Origin: Gautieria morchelliformis
Taxonomy: Eukaryota > Basidiomycota > Agaricomycetes > Gomphales > Gomphaceae
Assembly (NCBI GenBank): GCA_015179125.1
Contig: WHVA01000109.1
Coordinates: forward strand, 124,001-188,000
Length of the DNA stretch: 64,000 nt
Direction of reading: 5' to 3'
The notes under the pieces were generated by a model that worked only from the letters and a program-made list of their open reading frames with translations, searched no databases and was not told the origin of the DNA. Position numbers and translations under genes: made by a program. Shown here piece by piece: positions 28,579 through 40,106 of this stretch (its first letter is position 1; each line of letters opens with the position of its first letter).

Positions 28579-31500
28579 TCACCCCCCCTCTAGCATGCTG
28601 CATCCTCAAAGCACGGGACACAAGGGATTGAAATGCCAGCAAGCGGATTCGGCGAGGGGCACCGGGGTGTGTCCTATAGAACTCACGGAGTTTGTCTGGA
28701 GCGGAAACATCTTGCTCCGGGACCCACGAATTCTCCTCATACCCATACCCTTCCCATTTCACGAGGAATTGGAGTCGTCCTCACACAAACCGGCTGCCCA
28801 GGATCCTTTCCACCACATAGTGCTCTTCCCCATCTACAATTTCCGGTGGAGGTGGCGAACGAGCCTTCCGACCTGGAATTGGGTCCTCAAGCGTAGGGAG
28901 TAACTTCACCACGTTGAAGACGGGGTGGAGGCGGGACATGGACATCGGAAGTCAGAGGCGGTATGCATTCCGTCCAACCCTCCGCGTCACTGTGAAGGGC
29001 CCGAGGTAGCGGTGGGAAAGCTTCTGCGAAGGGCGTGTGGTGCGGATGTCACTTGCATCCAGATACACCTTGTCTCCAACTTGGTACTCTGGGGCAGGAA
29101 CCCAGCGTTGGTTGTAGTACCTTGCCATGTCATCCTTGGCCTTCGCAAGGGCCGACTTGGCTTCCGAAAGGGTGGAGTCCATGCGGTCCCGGAACTCATT
29201 GACCGTCTCGAGTCGGGAGTCAGCCTGGCGTGGCTCGAAGCCCATCCACGGGTGTTGTCCGGCGTCAAGCATGAAGGGAGTCTGTTGTGTGGCGGAATGT
29301 ACATGGTTGTTGTATTGGAATTCCACCAGTGGAAGTAACTCATCCCAGTCATCCTGCCTCTCATTGACAAAGAGGCGGAGATATTGCGCCAACTCCTGAT
29401 TGACCCATTCCGTCTGTCCGTCACCCTGTGGATGGTATGCTGTGGTGGTAGCCAGCTTTATGCCGAGCAGGCGGTAGAGCTCCCGAGTCAGTTCCGCGAC
29501 AAACTGCGGACCTCGGTCGGAAACAACTTGCTTCGGGAGCCCATGCAACTTCCAGACATGTGCAAGGAACAGGCGGGCCGCTCCGAGGGCTGTGATCGTC
29601 GTGTGCATCGGAATGAAGTGGGACACCTTGCTTACCGAATCCACGACGTTCATGATCACGTCGTAGCCATGAGACTCTGGGAGTTCAACAATGAAGTCGA
29701 CACTGATGGTGTCCCAGCGGGATTCGGGATTCGGGAGCGGAACAAGTTCTCCGACAGGCGGATGTCGTTGTGCTTTAGTTCGGAGACAAAGGTCACATGT
29801 CTTCACGTACTGTCCAATGTAGCGGGACATCTGGGGCCACCAGTAATTCCGAGCCACTAACTCCAGCGTCTTCCACCTGCCAGCATGCCCAGCGACCCGT
29901 GTGTCATGGTGCTGGGATACGATGCGGCGGCGGAGGTCTGCCCCACCTGGAACGTAGACCTTGCCTGTGAAGTGGAGCAGTCCATCACGTTCCGACCATT
30001 CCGCTGCCCGTACAGACCGTGAGTGCCCTTTCCGAAGTTCCTCCACTGCCTTCACCACCGACTCCTCCTTCTCTCCATTCCGGTACTGCCTCCGGATATC
30101 CCGGAGCATTTCCACTTCTACCCCAACTGCAGTCACTCCCTCTAGGGCACGGATTGCAAAGAGACTTGGGCGGAGCAGTGTCATATCCGGGTTGTCTCCA
30201 CTTCCACTTCCATGATCCGCATGGCGGGATAGGGCATCGGGCTTGCCCATGGTGCGGCCAGGGCGGTGGTGGAGCATGAAGTCGAACCGGGACAGGTGTA
30301 GGGACCACTGTGCTTGTCGTCAGTTCAACTTCTTAGACGTGCGGAAATATTCGAGGTTCTTGTGGTCTGTCCAGATCTCAAATGGGCATAAAGCACCCTC
30401 AAGGAAGTGTCGCCACTCCTCCAGCACTCGGATGATTGCCAGCATCTCCTTGTCATGGATCTCATAGTTCCGCTCGACCGGACTAAGGCTCTTAGAGAAG
30501 AAGGCAATCGGATGCCACCCCCCACCATCTTCCGGTGACTGTTGTGACAAGACCGCTCCGGTAGCTGTGTCGGAAGAATCCGCCTCAACTCGGTAAGGGC
30601 GAGAGTCATCAGGGAAGATCAGGACCGGGGCAGAAGTGATCAGCTCTTTGAGTTTGTCGAAGGAGGCCTGTTCCGGCTCTCCCCACTGCCATCCAACCTC
30701 CTTCTTGGTGAGGTCAAAGAGGGCACGGGCGTGGCAGGAGAAGTCCTTGATGAACCGCCGGTAGAAATTGACAAACCCAATGAAGGACTGGACCTCCTTC
30801 TTGTTCCACGGCACGGGCCAATCTGACACACCGGGAACTTTGACTGGGTCCATTTCCACCTTTCCTTCCGACACAATCACCCCAAGATACTCTATCCGCG
30901 TCCGCTCAAATTCGCACTTTTCCGGTTTGAGACACAGGTTGTACTCCCGGAGCCGTTCCAGCACTCTCCGCACGACTTCCCGATGTTCGGACATTGTTTT
31001 TGTGAAGATGAGGATGTCTTCGAGGTAGACGCAGACAACCCCTTCTGCTATCATGTCACGGAAAATGTCATTCATCATTGTCTGGAATGTGGCGGGACTG
31101 TTGGTGAGGCCGAAGAACATGACCTGTGGCTCAAAGAGTCCTCGGTTGGCGCAGAATGCGGCCTTCCACTTGTCTCCCTCTCGGATCCGAACATTATTGA
31201 AGCCCCAGCGGACATCCAGCTTAGTGAAGTACCTTGCCCCGCGGAGTTGTGTGATTAGTTCAGAAATAATGAGTGGAATGGGGTACCGGTTCTTGATTGT
31301 GATCGCATTCAAGGCCCGGTAATCCTGCACAAGTCTGAGCGAGCTGTCCTTCTTCTTGATGAAGAACACCGGAGATGCCATGGGTGACTTGGAGGGGCGG
31401 ATCCTCCCTGTACAGAGGTTTTCCGCAAGGAACGCATCGAGCTCTACCTGCTCCTTGGGTGACAGCGGGTAGACCTTGCAGTTGGTGGGCTTTGACCCGG

Positions 31501-32518
31501 GCTCCAACTCGATGGCGTGGTCCCACAGCTTCCGTGGAGGCAGGGCATCAAACGACTCCTTGGAAAAGACGTCCTCGAACTCCCGCAGGTACTCTGGAAT
31601 TTCTGCCTCCGCTCTATCATGCTTCTTGGAGGCTTCAGCAAGGCGTTGCAAAATATTTCCGGTGGCGCGGATGTGTTCCGCTTCCGGTGGAAGGTTTACG
31701 TACAGCAAGCGCTCCCCTTCCGCCAGAGTGTCTTCCGGGCCGAGTCGGATGACGTCGGAGTCGGAATCGGAATCGGAATCGGAATTGGGAGTGGGATCCG
31801 GTTCAAATTCCGCTTCCGAGTCTTCTTCTGCAAGCAGTGGATGGGGGCCAGAACGACATGTCTGTATGAGCCGTTCGGTCTTCCACTGCTCCTGGCGTTC
31901 CTTCCGCACTTCCGACCGGCACATGTGACACTTGGCTGGACATCGACTCATCAGTACCTTCCGAGTCTGCCAATTGATCTCCAGGTTGTGCTCCTGAAGC
32001 CAGGTACACCCGAGGATGATGTCTTGCTTCCCCAGGCTGGTGACTGCAAAGGAAGTGCGTTCTGAGTGCCCATCGTAGCGGAGAATTGTGTCTACTATCT
32101 CTGTGATGGACCCTGCCTCATTGGGGCTTCCATCCACATTGAACACCGGGATTGCACGTTGCAACTTCCGCGTGGTCAGTCGGTTCCGTTCCACATAGTC
32201 CCGGTCTATGAACTGACCAGTGGCCCCGCAATCGACAAGGGCGGGTCCGGATTTGACTTCCGCCGTATCCGTCGTCTGGATCTCCACCTTAATGACTAGC
32301 GACTTGGGCCCAGGGGTGGCAGCGACAACATAGCGCTTCGGAAGGTGTTTCTCCCAAGGGCGGATGCGGGATGGACGGGGTGTCGGATTTGGTTTTTGTG
32401 TGACTTTATCCGGTGGGTCTGTTAGAAGTGAGGGGAGTGCGGGCTTTTCATTCTCTACTTCAAGACAGGCAAACCGGTTATGTACAGGCAGCAGGGGCAC
32501 ACATCTCACCCGCTGCAC
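28301..32518 (-). pseudogene. pol: Gypsy C copy 1 pol (PR-RT-RH-IN-chromodomain)
   Basis: One nearly complete Pol frame runs from 32518 to 28952, interrupted by a single TGA at 30320-30322 (copy 2 has CGA there). Protease has LVDCGATGQF near residue 96. RT has LRLVQDYRALN and MFFGLTNSPATFQ, but its catalytic motif reads YLED instead of YLDD. RNase H has VEADSSDTATGAVL and DHKNLEYF. Integrase has HDTRVAGHAG, CDLCLRTK, VDFIVELP and VSDRGPQF. The chromodomain part (KWEGYGYEENSW) follows a further frame break near 28950, at 28301-28762. That last frame passes the PPT and continues about 280 bp into the LTR. The nonsense codon and YLED both predict loss of activity. Confidence 0.85.
28579..28593 (-). 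other. Polypurine tract of gypsy C
   Basis: Reads CTAGAGGGGGGGTGA on the minus strand, directly before the 3' LTR. Confidence 0.7.
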
Positions 32519-32553
32519 GTCACAAAATCCGACGCATCCTCCACTTCCGGTGG

Positions 32554-33059
32554 ATCTGTTGGGTGCATTTATGCTCCTGCACCAAAATCAAGCATAATAT
32601 ATTCAATTTACTGTATGGTGTTTCAATTTCTTCTCATATTGTTCTTGTACCATGCATTCATTTCTCTGTTTATTTTCGAAGTTTTCCAGTCACTCCCTAC
32701 CTCTCCATTTCATTTTGTTATTTCTACTTTCATAGGCGGCTGCACCCAGCGGAGTCTGAAATGACTTCGACGCGCGAGCTCTTGGGCGCTAAAGGGCCGG
32801 GTAGTAGTACATGCACAGTGAGACAGATTTCCCCCTCTCTCAGTGACAACTAAATTCACTGAGAGAGGCAAGTAAATTAGTCTAGTGTTCCTTCGATTTA
32901 TTGACCTAGAAATCCTTTGTAGTGAATTAATTTCTAGGTAGTGTATAATATATTTATAGTGACAACTAAATTCACTGAGAGAGTGAATTAATTTCTAGTC
33001 TATTCTTTTGAGCAACAAGTCCATACCTACTGCCTATAATTCCTGTCTACTACAGGATC
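32554..33059. other. Extra 0.5-kb block between gag and pol of gypsy C copy 1
   Basis: Copy 2 is continuous here (37158-37166), so this block is an insertion in copy 1 or a deletion in copy 2. It is AT-rich and holds a hairpin with 12-bp arms at 32836-32868 (CTCTCTCAGTGA / TCACTGAGAGAG). Part of the hairpin is repeated at about 32958-32984. No gene or clear TSD is seen. Confidence 0.55.
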
Positions 33060-34370
33060 ATGTTCCGCATTTTCGGAAACCTCTTCCACAGAGGGCACTC
33101 CGCTTATGTCCGCAAGTGCGAGGAACTCTGGAAGGAGCTCGAGTTTCTCCTCTGTGGTCATAAGCCGGATATCAAAGGCTTGGGGGCACTCGCGAGCATA
33201 GTGGCCTGGTTGTCGACATCGGAAGCAGGTGATAGTTCCGCGGCCTTTTCCGCGCATGCGATCAACATCCATCGGGGCAGGGCCACTCTTCGAGGGAGGA
33301 GGGCTATGGTTCCTAATAGGAGCAGGCGGAGCAAGCGTCGGAAATATTTTCCGGGTGGGAATGAATGCGCTTCCGGGTTTTGGCACAGGTGGAGTAGGAC
33401 GAGTGGAACTGCGTGTCATGTTCCAGCTTGTCTCCACGAAGGCCTCATTTGCTTCCCTGTTCCGGGACACCCTCTGCACAGCATGGTACCACCCTTCCGG
33501 GTCATCGAAATCCGGAGCTCCATCCCCAAGCAGCGCGACTTGGTTCTGGAGTGTCGGATCAAGTCCTCATCGGAATTTGATGACGATCGTCTTGTCGTCG
33601 TCATACTCCGCAAGGTCGATGAGCTCCTGGAAGCGATCGATGTAGTCATCGACCGGATCCTTGGCCTGGTACCAGCTGGTCCCCTCGAGCTTCGTAAGGG
33701 CTGTGAGCTGCTCATTTTTCAGGCAGAACTGGTCGGAAAATGTTTTCTCGAAGGCGTCCCAGTCCCGGAAGTAGTTCCCCTTGCCCTTTGCTTCATGTCG
33801 GATCACCTTGTTTGGAAACGGGCTGCGCGGTCCGACTTGAAAAAGGACAATGCCCAGTGAATCCGAGCCTGGTCGTTCGGAAAGAGGTCTCCGACAATTG
33901 CGAAGTAGATGCTGCATGTGTTGAAGAATGCGTGTCCCTTCTCCCGATCTCCGTCAAAGTCCGCCGGAGTTGCGGGTTTGACCTTTGCTAACTTCGCGGA
34001 GACCCTCTCTTCCGCTACTTCAGCTTTTCTGAAATCCGGATCGTCCAGCATTTCATTTCCACCACCTTGTGGAATATCTAACTTAGCCAAAATCACTTGT
34101 AAGGCTGTTTCAATCGCGTCGGTCTTCATCCAGTTCCGCGTCAGTTCCTCCTCCATATTCCGAAGACGATCGTCCGGATCCATGTCGGAAGGAGAAATAT
34201 GGGACGGGATTTCCGGGGTTGGGAGCTCGACGTAAGAAGAGGGGCTGTTGTACGCTGTGTGTGCGGAAGAGGTCGCGATCTCTGAGTCGCTGTCTCCAAT
34301 TCCGAACGCACCTATGGCGAATGCAGCGCACAGTACGACCGCCGGTCCTCTAGGGGAGAGACTTTTCTGC
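33027..34370 (-). pseudogene. gag: Gypsy C copy 1 gag
   Basis: Three overlapping frames on the minus strand make up Gag. The N-terminal frame (33803-34381) includes MDPDDRLRNMEEELTRN and ADFDGDREKGHAFF. The middle frame (33567-33917) has NYFRDWDAFEKTFSDQF and DPVDDYIDRFQEL, the retrotransposon Gag fold. The C-terminal frame (33027-33479) has a proline-rich stretch and a CX2CX4HX4C zinc knuckle, CFRCRQPGHYAREC. Single-base indels near 33830 and 33480-33570 separate them. It would have formed the particle shell. Confidence 0.8.
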
Positions 34371-34842
34371 TGTAAGGGCAACCCTGGCTGGTTGTGGAGA
34401 TCACACTACCACACAACTGACAAGGGGAAATCCAAAGTATGTATAAATTAACAGAGCATACAAGAGAGGGGATTCTCACCTGACAAGGGGAAATCCAAAG
34501 AGAAAAGTCTAAGGACCCCCAATGTCAGCGAGCCCGTATTATACTACGCTGCACAGCCAGGGACAACACTTGGCACCCGCCATCAACCCTGCATCCCCCT
34601 GCCCTCCCTGACCCTTGATCGACCCTTGATGCCACCTATTACGCGAGTCGCTTGATTTTCGACACTGTTCCGAGAGTGGAAGTCGGAAATTGGAGTGGAA
34701 CTGGCGGGGCGAACAGAACTGGTGGAAGTTCTCCCAGAAGCGGAATCATTTCCGAAAGCGGAGGCGGAGATGGAATCGGAACCGGAAGCGGAGTCGGAAA
34801 TGGAGTCGGAACTGGAAATGGAAAACAGGGTGTCCCCTGACA
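34371..34842 (-). repeat. Gypsy C LTR 2 (shared central LTR)
   Basis: 472 bp. It acts as 5' LTR of copy 1 and 3' LTR of copy 2, but joins copy 2 without a PPT because the adjoining pol end is deleted. Confidence 0.88.
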
Positions 34843-37345
34843 GATAGGGCATTGGGCTTGCCCATGGTGCGGCTGGGGCGGTGGTGGAGCATGAAGTCGA
34901 ACCGGGACAGGTGTAGGGACCACCATGCTTGTCGTCGGTTCAACTTCTTGGATGTGCGGAAATATTCGAGGTTCTTGTGGTCTGTCCAGATCTCAAACGG
35001 GCATAGAGCACCCTCGAGGAAGTGTCGCCACTCCTCCAGCGCTTGGATGATTGCCAGCATCTCCTTGTCATGGATCTCATAGTTCCACTCGACTGGACTA
35101 AGGCTTTTAGAGAAGAAGGCAATCGGATGCCATCCCCCATCATCTTCCGATGACTGTTGTGACAAGACCGCTCCGGTAGCTGTGTCGGAAGAATCCGCCT
35201 CGACTCGATAAGGGCGAGAGTCATCAGGAAAGATCAGGACCGGGGCGGAAGTGATCAGCTCTTTGAGTTTGTCAAAGGAGGCCTGTTCCGGCCCTCCCCA
35301 CTGCCATCCAACCTCCTTCTTGGTGAGGTCGAAGAGGGCATGAGCGTGGCAGGAGAAGTCCTTGATGAACCGCTGGTAGAAATTGACAAACCCAATGAAG
35401 GACTGGACCTCTTTCTTGTTCCGCGGCACGGGCCAATCCGATACACCGGAAACTTTGACTGGGTCTATTTCCACCTTTCCTTCCGACACAATCACCCCAA
35501 GATACTCTATCTGCGTCCGCTCAAATTCGCACTTTTCCGGTTTGAGACACAGGTTGTATTCCCGGAGCCATTCCAACACTCTCCGCACGACTTCCCGATG
35601 TTCGGACATTGTTTTTGTGAAGATGAGGATGTCATCGAGGTAGACGCAGGCAACCCCTTCTGCTATCATGTCACGGAAAATGTCATTCATCATTGTCTGG
35701 AATGTGGCAGGACTGTTGGTGAGGCCGAAGAACATGACCTGTGGCTCAAAGAGTCCTCGGTTGGTGCGGAATGTGGCCTTCTACTCGTCTCCCTCCTGGA
35801 TCCGAACATTATTGAAGCCCCAGCGGACATCCAGCTTAGTGAAGTACCTTGCCCCGCGGAGTTGTGTGATTAGTTCGGAAATGAGTGGAATGGGGTACCG
35901 GTTCTTGATCGTGATCGCAGTCAAGGCCCAGTAATCCTGCACAAGTCTGAGCGAGCTGTCCTTCTTCTTGATGAAGAACACCGGAGATGCCATGGGTGAC
36001 TTGGAGGGGCAGATCCTCCCTGCACGGAGGTTTTCCGCAAGGAACGCATCGAGCTCTACCTGCTCCTTGGGTGACAGCGGGTAGACCTTGCAGTTGGTGG
36101 GCGTTGACCCAGGCTCCAACTCGATGGCATGGTCCCACAGCTTCCGTGGAGGCAGGGCATCAAACGACTCCTTGGCAAAGACGTCCTCGAACTCCCACAG
36201 GTACTCTGGAATTTCCGCCTCCGCTCTATCATGCTTCTTGGAGGCTTCAGCAAGGCGTTGCAAAATATTTCCGGTGGCGCGGATGTGTTCCGCTTCCGGT
36301 GGAAGGTTTACGTACAGCAAGCGCTCCCCTTCCGCCAGAGTGTCTTCCGGGCCGAGTCAGATGACGTCGGAGTCGGAATCGGAATCGGACTAGGAAGTGG
36401 GACCCGGTTCAAATTCCAGTTCCGAGTCTTCTTCTGCAAGCAGTGGATGGGGGCCAGAACGACATGTCTGTATGAGCCATTCGGTCTTCCGCTGCTCCTG
36501 GCGCTCCTTCCGCACTTCTGACCGGCACATGTGACACTTGGCTGGGCATCGACTCATCAATACCTTCCGCGTCTGACAATTGATCTCCGGGTTGTGCTCC
36601 TGAAGCCACCAGGTAAATCCAAGGATGACGTCTTGCTTCCCCAGGCTGGTGACTGCAAAGGAAGTACGTTCTGAGTGTCCATCGTAGCGGAGAATTGTGT
36701 CTACTATCTCCGTGATGGACCCTGCCTCATTGGGGCTTCCATCCACATTGAACACCAGGATTGCACGTTGCAACTTCCGCATGGTCAGTCGGTTCCGTTC
36801 CACATAGTCCCAGTCTATAAACTGACCAGTGGCCCCACAATCGACAAGGGCGGGTCCGGATTTGACTTCCGCCGTATCTGTCGTCTGGATCTCCACCTTA
36901 ATGACTAGTGACTTGGGGCCAGGGGTGGCAGCAACAACATAGCGCTTCGGGAGGCGTCTCTCCCAAGGGCGGATGCGGGATGGATGGGGTGTCGGATTTG
37001 GTTTTTGTGTGACTTTATCCGGTGGGTCTGTACGAAGTGAGGGGTGTGGGGGCTTTTCATTCTCTACTTCAAGACAGGCAAACCGGTTATGTACAGGCAG
37101 CAGGGGCACACATCTCACCCGCTGCGCGTCACAAAATCCGATGCATCTTCCACTTCCGATGCACCATGTTCCGCATTTTTGGGAAATTCCTTCCGCAGTG
37201 GGCACTCCGCTTATGTCTGCGAGTGCGAGGAACTCTGGAAGGAGCTCGAGTTTCTCCTCTGTGGTCATAAGCCGGATGTCAAAGGCTTGGGGGCACTCGA
37301 CACTCGGGGGCATAGTGGCCTGGTTGTCGGCATCGGAAGCAGGTG
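34843..37345 (-). pseudogene. pol: Gypsy C copy 2 pol, lacking integrase
   Basis: Protease, RT and RNase H are present in three frames (36390-37382, 35781-36320, 34746-35735). The RT keeps YLDD ([10 protein letters not shown]), unlike copy 1. RNase H ends at KKLNRRQAW...GKPNALS and then jumps straight into the LTR. The whole integrase and chromodomain (about 1.65 kb of copy 1) is missing. Frame breaks near 35750 and 36360 add to the loss. It could not integrate by itself. Confidence 0.83.
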
Positions 37346-38418
37346 ATGGTTCCGTGGCCTTTTCCACGCATGCGGTCAACATCCATCAGGGCAGGGCCAC
37401 TCTTCGAGGGAGGGGGGCTAGGGTTCCTAATAGGAGCAGGCGGAACAACCATCGGAAATATTTTCCGTGTGGGAATGAATGCACTTCCGGGTTTTGGCAC
37501 AGGTGGAGTAGGACGAGCAGAACTGCATGTCATGTTCCGGTTCATCTCCACAAAGGCCTCATTTGCTTCCCTGTTTCGGGACACCCTCCGCGCAGCTTGG
37601 TACCACCCTTCCGGGTCATCGAAATCCGGAGCTCCATCCCCAAGCAGCGCGACTTGGTTCTGGAGTGTCGGATCAAGCCCTCGTCGGAATTTGATGACGA
37701 TTGTCTTGTCATCATCATACTCCGCAAGATCGATGAGCTCCTGGAAGCGGTCAATGTAGTCATCGACCGGATCCTTGGCCTGGTACCAGCTGGTCCCCTC
37801 AAGCTTCGTAAGGGCTGTGAGCTGCTCATTTTTCAGGCAGAACTGGTCGGAAAATGTTTTCTCGAAGGCGTCCCAGTCCCGGAAGTAGTTCCCCTTGCCC
37901 TTTGCTTCATGTCGGATCACCTTGTTTGCAAAACGGGCTGCGCGATCTGACTTGAAAAAGGACAATGCCCAGTGAATCCGAGCTGGTCGTTCGGAAAGAG
38001 GTCTCCGACAATTGCGAAGTAGATGCTGCATGTGTTAAACTTCGCGGACATCCTCTCTTCCGCCAGTTCCGCTTTTCCGAAATCCGGCTCATCCAGCATT
38101 GCATTTCCACCACCTTGTGGAATATCTAACTTAGCCAAAATCGTTTGTAAGGCTGTTTCAATCGCGTCGGTCTTCATCCGGTTCCGCGTCAACTCCTCCT
38201 CCATATTCCGAAGGCGATCATCTGGATCCATGTCAGAAGGGGAAATATGGGACAGGATTTCCGGGGTTGGGAGCTCAACATAAGAAGAGAGGCTGTCGTA
38301 TACCGTGTGCGCGGAAGAGGTTACAATCTCCGAGTCGCTGTCTCCGATTCCGAACGCACCTATGGCGAATGCAACGTGCAGTACGACCACCGGTCCTCTA
38401 GGGGAGAGACTTTTCTGC
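37279..38418 (-). pseudogene. gag: Gypsy C copy 2 gag
   Basis: The main frame (37279-38031, 250 residues) carries the Gag fold and the zinc knuckle CFRCRQPGHYAPEC. The upstream part (37917-38429) is in another frame. Relative to copy 1 about 100 bp are deleted near 38036, removing the ADFDGDREKGHAFF segment. Confidence 0.8.
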
Positions 38419-38902
38419 TGTAAGGGCAACCCTGGCTGGTTGTGGAGATCACACTACCACACAACTGACAAGGGGAAATCCAAAGTATGTATAAATGAAC
38501 AGAGTATACAAGAGAGGGGATTCTCACCTGACAAGGGGAAATCCAAAGAGAAAAGTACCCGCAATGTCAGCGAGCCCGTATTATACTACGCTGCGCAGCC
38601 AGGGACAACACTTGGCACCCGCCATCAACCCTGCATCCTCCTGACCTCCCTGACCCTTGATCGACCCTTGATGCCACCTATTACGCGAGTCGCTTGATTT
38701 CCCACACTGTTCCGAGAGTGGAAGTCGGAAATTGGAGTGGAACTGGCAAGGTGAACAGAACTGGTGGAAGTTCTCCCAGAAGTGGAATCATTTCCGAAAG
38801 TGGAGGCGGAGATGGAATCGGAACCGGAAGCGGAGTCGGAAATGGAGTCGGAACTGGGTGTGGTGTCAGAACTGGACATGGAAAACAGGGTGTCCCCTGA
38901 CA
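38419..38902 (-). repeat. Gypsy C LTR 3 (5' LTR)
   Basis: 484 bp with the same TG...CA ends. The outer TSD CACAC follows at 38903-38907. Confidence 0.9.
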
Positions 38903-39535
38903 CACACCCCTATCCAACCCTGACTCATGACGGCCTCTTTCCTATTCGCTGATACCTTACGAGCATTCAATATAAGTAGTTTACATTCGCATGTATATTC
39001 TCCAGTTCAATTATCATACGTCGTCCATCTTGTGCAAACTTGACCTTGCTGTGATCATTGTCTTGAGCCTTCTCCTGGAGATTTCTATCTTCGACCAGAA
39101 GAGGACTTAGGCATCACTGGTGAGTTCTCATACTTCATCTTCGTTACCTTAGCCTTCGAACTATTTTCTGTGCTGACGGTGAAGGGCTCCGAAGGAGCAC
39201 CTTGGCCAGCGAAGGGATTGTCGCTACTTAGACAACCCTTCCGTGACACCTTGTACGTTACATCGTCAAGTGCCACGGGCTATTTCACTACGACTGTAGA
39301 TAGGGCGAGCTCCGCTCAGGCAGCCCTCTTATCTTGTGAACATTTATTGGTTCACCTATTCGCCGAACGGCATACTTATTCGCACAAGTTATTCAGGCAT
39401 TCGCTGTGTTCACTAATACATGATATTAACGTGTAAAAACCAATCTTGACAGTAGTCCGTACCAGTATAATCATACAAGGTTGTAAGATTGTGCACATTC
39501 ATGAAAATACTTCCCTGAGTAGTGTTTTCCCAGGC

Positions 39536-39664
39536 TGAGCTGGGCTGGAAAGCCCAGGTCAGGGCTCAGCTTTTGAGGGCTTGGGCTCCTCAAAATTGAA
39601 GCCCAGCCCTGGACCAGGGCTTGGGCTCAGCTTGGGCTTGGCCGGGCTAAAACCTGGGCCTGTG
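39536..39664. repeat. GC-rich island of GGGCTTGGGCT-type repeats
   Basis: A 130-bp stretch built from alternating AGCCCAGG and GGGCTCAGC words that can pair with one another. It lies in otherwise AT-rich sequence between LTR D and LTR F. It may be a small foldback element; no TSD was identified. Confidence 0.5.
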
Positions 39665-39702
39665 GGTGGGAGGGAATTTTTCAACAAATGTATGGTAGAT
39701 AT

Positions 39703-40106
39703 TGTGAGGGCAACTCTCGCCAGACAGTGGACTCACACAATCTGGTAGAGGAGGATCCAAAGATATGAATAAAAGCTACCTGTATAATATACAACTCACC
39801 TTGTAGAGGAGGATCCAAAGAGGAAAAGCTAAGGACCTCCACTACCAGTGCACTACCTATCTATCTCGCACCCCTGATCGAAGTCAGAGATGCCTGCTCC
39901 ACTCCTGACACACGTCTGCATCCCCACAGCCCTTGCCTACCACGCGCATCTCAACCCACCACCTTGGTGCCATTCGGGGACAACTCATGAAGCCGAAGCT
40001 TCAGAAACTCAGCTGGGCCCTCAGGATGTGCTGGGGTCAGGTCCAGATCTCAGGTCGGAACTGAAGCTGAGGCGAGAAATGTCTTCAGGAGGGGGTTCCC
40101 CTGACA
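39703..40106 (-). repeat. LTR of gypsy F (C-related)
   Basis: 404 bp from TGTGAGGGCAAC to CCCCTGACA, followed by a PPT-like TCACCCCCTCTAGAG. It is the 3' LTR of a minus-strand element. The partner LTR was not found in the window. Confidence 0.7.

Larger units (their letters stand above)
28089..38902 (-). mobile_element. Gypsy C tandem array: LTR-int-LTR-int-LTR
   Basis: Three LTRs (28089-28578, 34371-34842, 38419-38902) in the same orientation separate two interiors. The outer flanks carry a perfect CACAC duplication (28084-28088 and 38903-38907), so the whole array entered or expanded at one site. The second interior lacks the integrase/chromodomain part: it starts at sequence equal to 30228 of the first. 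Tandem sharing of a central LTR is the usual product of unequal recombination between LTRs. Confidence 0.88.
27602..39451 (+). mobile_element. Solo LTR of family D, split by gypsy C array
   Basis: The LTR pieces are 27602-28088 and 38908-39451 (about 1.03 kb together), from TGTCATGACC to CTTGACA. A perfect GTAGT duplication flanks the whole (27597-27601 and 39452-39456). The gypsy C array sits inside with its own TSD. Two other D copies at 40264-41219 and 42221-43207, inverted, are homologous along their length and confirm the split. Confidence 0.9.

Noticed and set aside
36973-37950. 325-residue plus-strand protein
   Set aside because: It is the complement of gypsy C gag-pol and shows no domain of its own.
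38625-38903. Ser/Asp-rich small protein in the gypsy C LTR
   Set aside because: Derived from TCGGAA-type low-complexity LTR sequence; similar frames exist in all three LTRs without independent support.
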